Shown here: piece by piece, positions 61,626 through 64,000 of the stretch
How the letters are laid out: each line of letters starts with the position of its first letter
Numbering within the stretch: position 1 is the first letter of the stretch
Assembly: GCF_002934605.1 (NCBI RefSeq)
Contig: NZ_PTJC01000006.1
Coordinates: 62,001-126,000 of the forward strand
From: Neolewinella xylanilytica
Lineage (GTDB): Bacteria > Bacteroidota > Bacteroidia > Chitinophagales > Saprospiraceae
Reading direction: 5' to 3'
Length of the DNA stretch: 64,000 bases
The notes under the pieces: model-generated
The model's database searches: none
Told to the model about the DNA's origin: nothing
What the model saw: the letters and a program-made list of their open reading frames with translations, nothing else
Made by a program: the position numbers and the translations under genes

Positions 61626-63182
61626 ATGGACAGCATCAAAATCCTTTGGGCCGACGACGAGATCGACCTTTTCAAGCCACAAATGCTCTTTCTGCGCAAC
61701 CGCGGCTACGAGGTCATTACCGTCACCAACGGACACGATGCGCTCGAAGAGATCGAGGGGGATAAGGACATCGACATCGTATTTCTCGACGAAAGTATGC
61801 CCGGCCTTACTGGGCTTGAGACGCTTGCACGGATCAAGGCGATCCTGCCTTCCATCCCCGTCGTGATGATCACGAAGAATGAGGCCGAAGACGTCATGGA
61901 GCAAGCCATCGGCAGCCAGATCGCCGATTACCTGATCAAACCCGTCAATCCGAGCCAGATTCTGCTGACCCTGAAAAAGATCGTCGACGAAAAGCGCCTG
62001 GTCCGGGAAAAGACCACCAGCGATTACCAGCAGGACTTTCGCCAGCTCCTCATGCAGATCAACAGCGGCCTGAACAAGGAGGAGTGGGTAGACACCTACA
62101 AAAAGATCATCAACTGGGAGCTTAAGCTGGACGATAGCAACAGCGACCAAATGGGGGAAATTCTCGCCGTGCAGAAGCGGGAAGCCAATGCCGAATTCTC
62201 CAAATACGTGGAGCGGAACTACATGGACTGGGTCAACGAGCAGGACGCTCCCATCATGTCACATAACCTGATGCGGGAAAAGGTCTTCCCGCATCTTAGC
62301 AAGGAGCGTCCTACGGTAATGGTACTCCTCGATAACATGCGTTACGACCAGTGGAAGGTCATCGAGCCCTACGTGACCGAGCTTTACCGGATCGAGGAGG
62401 AGGACTATTTCTACAGCATCCTGCCTACCGCTACCCAGTATAGCCGCAACGCCATCTTCGCGGGCATGTGGCCCGCCGAGATCGAGAAGCATTACAAAAA
62501 CTGGTGGTTCAACGACAGCGAAGAAGGCGGTAAGAACAACCATGAGGCCGACCTGCTGGGCAAGCAAATGGAACGACTGCTCCGTAAGGTCGACTACAAA
62601 TGGGACTACACTAAGGTCACCCGCACCAACTTCGCCCGGCAAATGCAGGATCGGGCGCTGGATTTCCTCAACAACGACTTCAGCGTCATCGTCTACAACT
62701 TCATCGATATGCTCAGTCACGCCCGGACGGAGATGGAGGTGCTAAAGGAGCTGGCCGGCGACGAAAAAGCCTACCGCAGCCTCACCCGCAGCTGGTTCGA
62801 GAATAGTCCGCTCTGGGCTACCCTGCGCCGTTTGGCGGAACGGGATATCAACCTCATCATCACCACCGACCACGGCACCATTCGAGTGAATACGCCCAGC
62901 CGGGTGGTCGGTGACCGCGATACCAGCACCAACCTTCGGTACAAGCTCGGCCGGAACCTGCAGTACGAGGAGAAAGACGTGCTCGAAGTGCGCGAACCGA
63001 AGGAGGCTAAGCTTCCCCGCCCGAACCTGAGCAGCAGCTTCATTTTTGCTAAGGAGGACAAGTTCTTCCTCTACCCGAATAGCTACAATTACTACAACAA
63101 CTACTACCGGGACACCTTCCAGCACGGCGGCATCAGCCTGGAGGAGATCATCTGCCCGGTAGTGCGGTTGCGGACGCGGTAA
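61626..63182 (+). CDS. porX: PorX-like response regulator with PglZ domain
   Basis: This 518-residue protein has an N-terminal receiver domain (about 4-120): acidic pocket ILWADDEIDLF, phospho-acceptor Asp 55 in VFLDESMPG, and the conserved Lys in LIKPVNPSQ. A helical linker follows. The C-terminal PglZ domain (about 210-515) belongs to the alkaline-phosphatase superfamily, with LLDNMRYDQW, ITTDHGT and LPTATQYSRNAIFAG. This architecture is that of PorX, which with the kinase PorY controls the type IX secretion system in Porphyromonas and relatives. It matches the three T9SS-tail proteins in this window. No kinase gene is adjacent. Confidence 0.93.
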   Translation: MDSIKILWADDEIDLFKPQMLFLRNRGYEVITVTNGHDALEEIEGDKDIDIVFLDESMPGLTGLETLARIKAILPSIPVVMITKNEAEDVMEQAIGSQIADYLIKPVNPSQILLTLKKIVDEKRLVREKTTSDYQQDFRQLLMQINSGLNKEEWVDTYKKIINWELKLDDSNSDQMGEILAVQKREANAEFSKYVERNYMDWVNEQDAPIMSHNLMREKVFPHLSKERPTVMVLLDNMRYDQWKVIEPYVTELYRIEEEDYFYSILPTATQYSRNAIFAGMWPAEIEKHYKNWWFNDSEEGGKNNHEADLLGKQMERLLRKVDYKWDYTKVTRTNFARQMQDRALDFLNNDFSVIVYNFIDMLSHARTEMEVLKELAGDEKAYRSLTRSWFENSPLWATLRRLAERDINLIITTDHGTIRVNTPSRVVGDRDTSTNLRYKLGRNLQYEEKDVLEVREPKEAKLPRPNLSSSFIFAKEDKFFLYPNSYNYYNNYYRDTFQHGGISLEEIICPVVRLRTR

Positions 63183-63511
63183 AATGCGGCCTCCGGCCGC
63201 GCTGGAAACGACCTGCGCTTCATTGAGTAGGCCTCCTGCACACGCAAGTCCTTGCCCGGTTTCTAGTTCGGAGCCAATAGCTAGCACTGCTGCTGCGATC
63301 CCGGAGATATAGGGCTTTCCTTCCGTTGCCAATCGTTGCACCATGTTGGCGATTTCGCTACGGAATGCGGTAATTGGAGGCCGGAGTAGTCGCCGCGAAA
63401 GCACGGAATGCGTTCGATGAAAGCGGACGCCCCTTGCCTTTTTGTAGCCCGGGGAAAAGAAGTTAGCAGCGGTAGGCGAGGGCTACTACCGTTGATTGAA
63501 ATGTAGTTCAC

Positions 63512-63525
63512 CTGCGCTCCGGCGC
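63512..63525 (+). repeat. CTGCGCTCCGGCGC box, copy 5
   Basis: An exact copy of the 14-bp box, 48 nt before the ATG at 63574 and in the same orientation. Confidence 0.4.
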
Positions 63526-63562
63526 CCTATCGCTTTCGGCCCACGGCCAGTAGGAGTTTGCG

Positions 63563-63570
63563 TATTTTTG
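63563..63570 (+). promoter_or_regulatory. -7 box TATTTTTG immediately upstream of the last gene
   Basis: TATTTTTG fits TAnnTTTG and ends 3 nt before the ATG at 63574. If it is used, transcription would begin at or just inside the reading frame. Confidence 0.4.
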
Positions 63571-63573
63571 AAG

Positions 63574-64000
63574 ATGGGCAAACAACTCTCCTCCCTCACT
63601 CCGGATCTGACCAGCTTCATCCACCGCCAACCTATGTTCTTCGTGGCTACGGCACCGTTGGACGGGCGGGTGAACGTTTCCCCGAAGGGCATGGACTCGC
63701 TGCGCGTCCTGGCTCCTAACCGCATCATCTGGCTCAATGTGACCGGTAGCGGTAATGAAACGGCCGGCCACGTGCTGGAAAACGGGCGGATGACGCTGAT
63801 GTGGTGTGCTTTCCGGGCCGCGCCGCTCATCCTGCGCACGTATGGAACGGCCCGGGTTATTTATCCCGGAGATATAGCGTGGGACGACTATGCCGGTCAG
63901 TTGCCCGAACGGGTGGGGGCCCGACAGATCTTCGAGCAGCAGATCGACACGGTGCAAACCAGCTGCGGTATGGCCGTCCCGCTGATGGATTTCGTCGACG
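63574..64000 (+). CDS. PNPOx-family flavin protein (partial, cut by window end)
   Basis: The first 142 codons are present. The translation begins MGKQLSSLTPDLTSFIHRQP and contains the block VSPKGMDSLRVLAPN, then LNVTGSGNETAGHVLENGRM and YGTARVIYPGD. These are hallmarks of a pyridoxamine 5'-phosphate-oxidase-like split-barrel family that binds FMN or a related flavin. Members are about 180-190 residues and usually act as single-gene oxidoreductases of unknown substrate. The frame stays open to the edge of the window. The ATG at 63574 matches the family start. Confidence 0.88.
   Translation, partial: MGKQLSSLTPDLTSFIHRQPMFFVATAPLDGRVNVSPKGMDSLRVLAPNRIIWLNVTGSGNETAGHVLENGRMTLMWCAFRAAPLILRTYGTARVIYPGDIAWDDYAGQLPERVGARQIFEQQIDTVQTSCGMAVPLMDFVD

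Larger units (their letters stand above)
63183..63573. other. 390-bp gap with repeat remnants and a promoter
   Basis: A single unit of the palindromic family (GCGGCCTCCGGCCGC) starts just after the porX stop, near 63184. The middle 250 bp have short open frames on the minus strand (LRPPITAFRSEIANMVQRLA) that I could not match to a family, and these may be decayed coding sequence. The right end carries copy 5 of the CTGCGCTCCGGCGC box and a -7 box. Confidence 0.35.

Noticed and set aside
62742-63404. 220-codon minus-strand frame across the end of the PorX-like gene
   Set aside because: Most of it is antisense to PglZ-coding sequence; only the part beyond 63183 is free, and it matched nothing.

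Overview
The window looks like a chromosomal segment of a high-GC (about 60% by eye) Bacteroidota, most likely a Saprospiria/Lewinella-type marine bacterium. The evidence is a SusC/SusD pair, an FG-GAP/ASPIC lipoprotein, three proteins with type IX secretion (T9SS) C-terminal sorting domains, a PorX-like response regulator with a PglZ domain, a long Bacteroidota-type SecA, and promoters of the Bacteroidota form TAnnTTTG. No rRNA, tRNA, CRISPR array, integrase or intact insertion sequence was recognised.

Layout. 1-5 kb: the start of a secreted protein cut by the window edge, a small membrane protein, a secreted metallophosphoesterase, a GNAT acetyltransferase and a large beta-propeller protein. 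5.4-12 kb: a six-hairpin glycosidase with a carbohydrate-binding tail, a secreted GH43 enzyme, two tandem paralogous lipoproteins, and a repeat-rich gap before another lipoprotein. 12-17 kb: a class II photolyase, a two-TM protein, small unknowns and a proline-iminopeptidase-like lipoprotein. 17-27 kb: a probable fructan utilisation locus made of susC, susD, an FG-GAP/ASPIC lipoprotein and a convergent GH32 enzyme. 27-31 kb: a possible sugar or sugar-acid catabolic group (TIM-barrel epimerase/isomerase, enolase-superfamily enzyme, VOC protein, 2-hydroxyacid dehydrogenase). 31-39 kb: two T9SS cargo proteins, an Asp-box (sortilin-like) protein, pyruvate dehydrogenase E1 alpha and a membrane TPR protein. 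39-44 kb: a housekeeping run, pheT, a coiled-coil protein, zapA and rny. 44-48.5 kb: a T9SS metalloprotease-like protein, a thioredoxin-fold protein overlapping an SDR protein, a candidate small RNA with its own promoter and terminator, and an MtnK-like kinase. 48.7-54.5 kb: secA, deoC, a SPOR protein and rodA. 54.8-60.3 kb: a very large outer-membrane protein (beta-barrels around a long coiled coil), divergent from an ECF sigma factor, an anti-sigma-like protein and an adhesin-like beta-helix protein. 60.3-64 kb: an M42 aminopeptidase, the PorX-like regulator and the start of a PNPOx-family protein.

The gaps hold a good deal of structure. There is a 23-bp inverted-repeat pair (3097-3225), an array of about 26-bp palindromic units (25111-25240) with relatives at 29.3 and 63.2 kb, a recurring CTGCGCTCCGGCGC-type box upstream of five genes, and several strong stem-loops at gene ends. 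The strongest candidates for something undescribed are the small RNA at about 47254-47372, the multi-barrel/coiled-coil outer-membrane protein, the repeat families, and -7 boxes only 3-6 nt before start codons.
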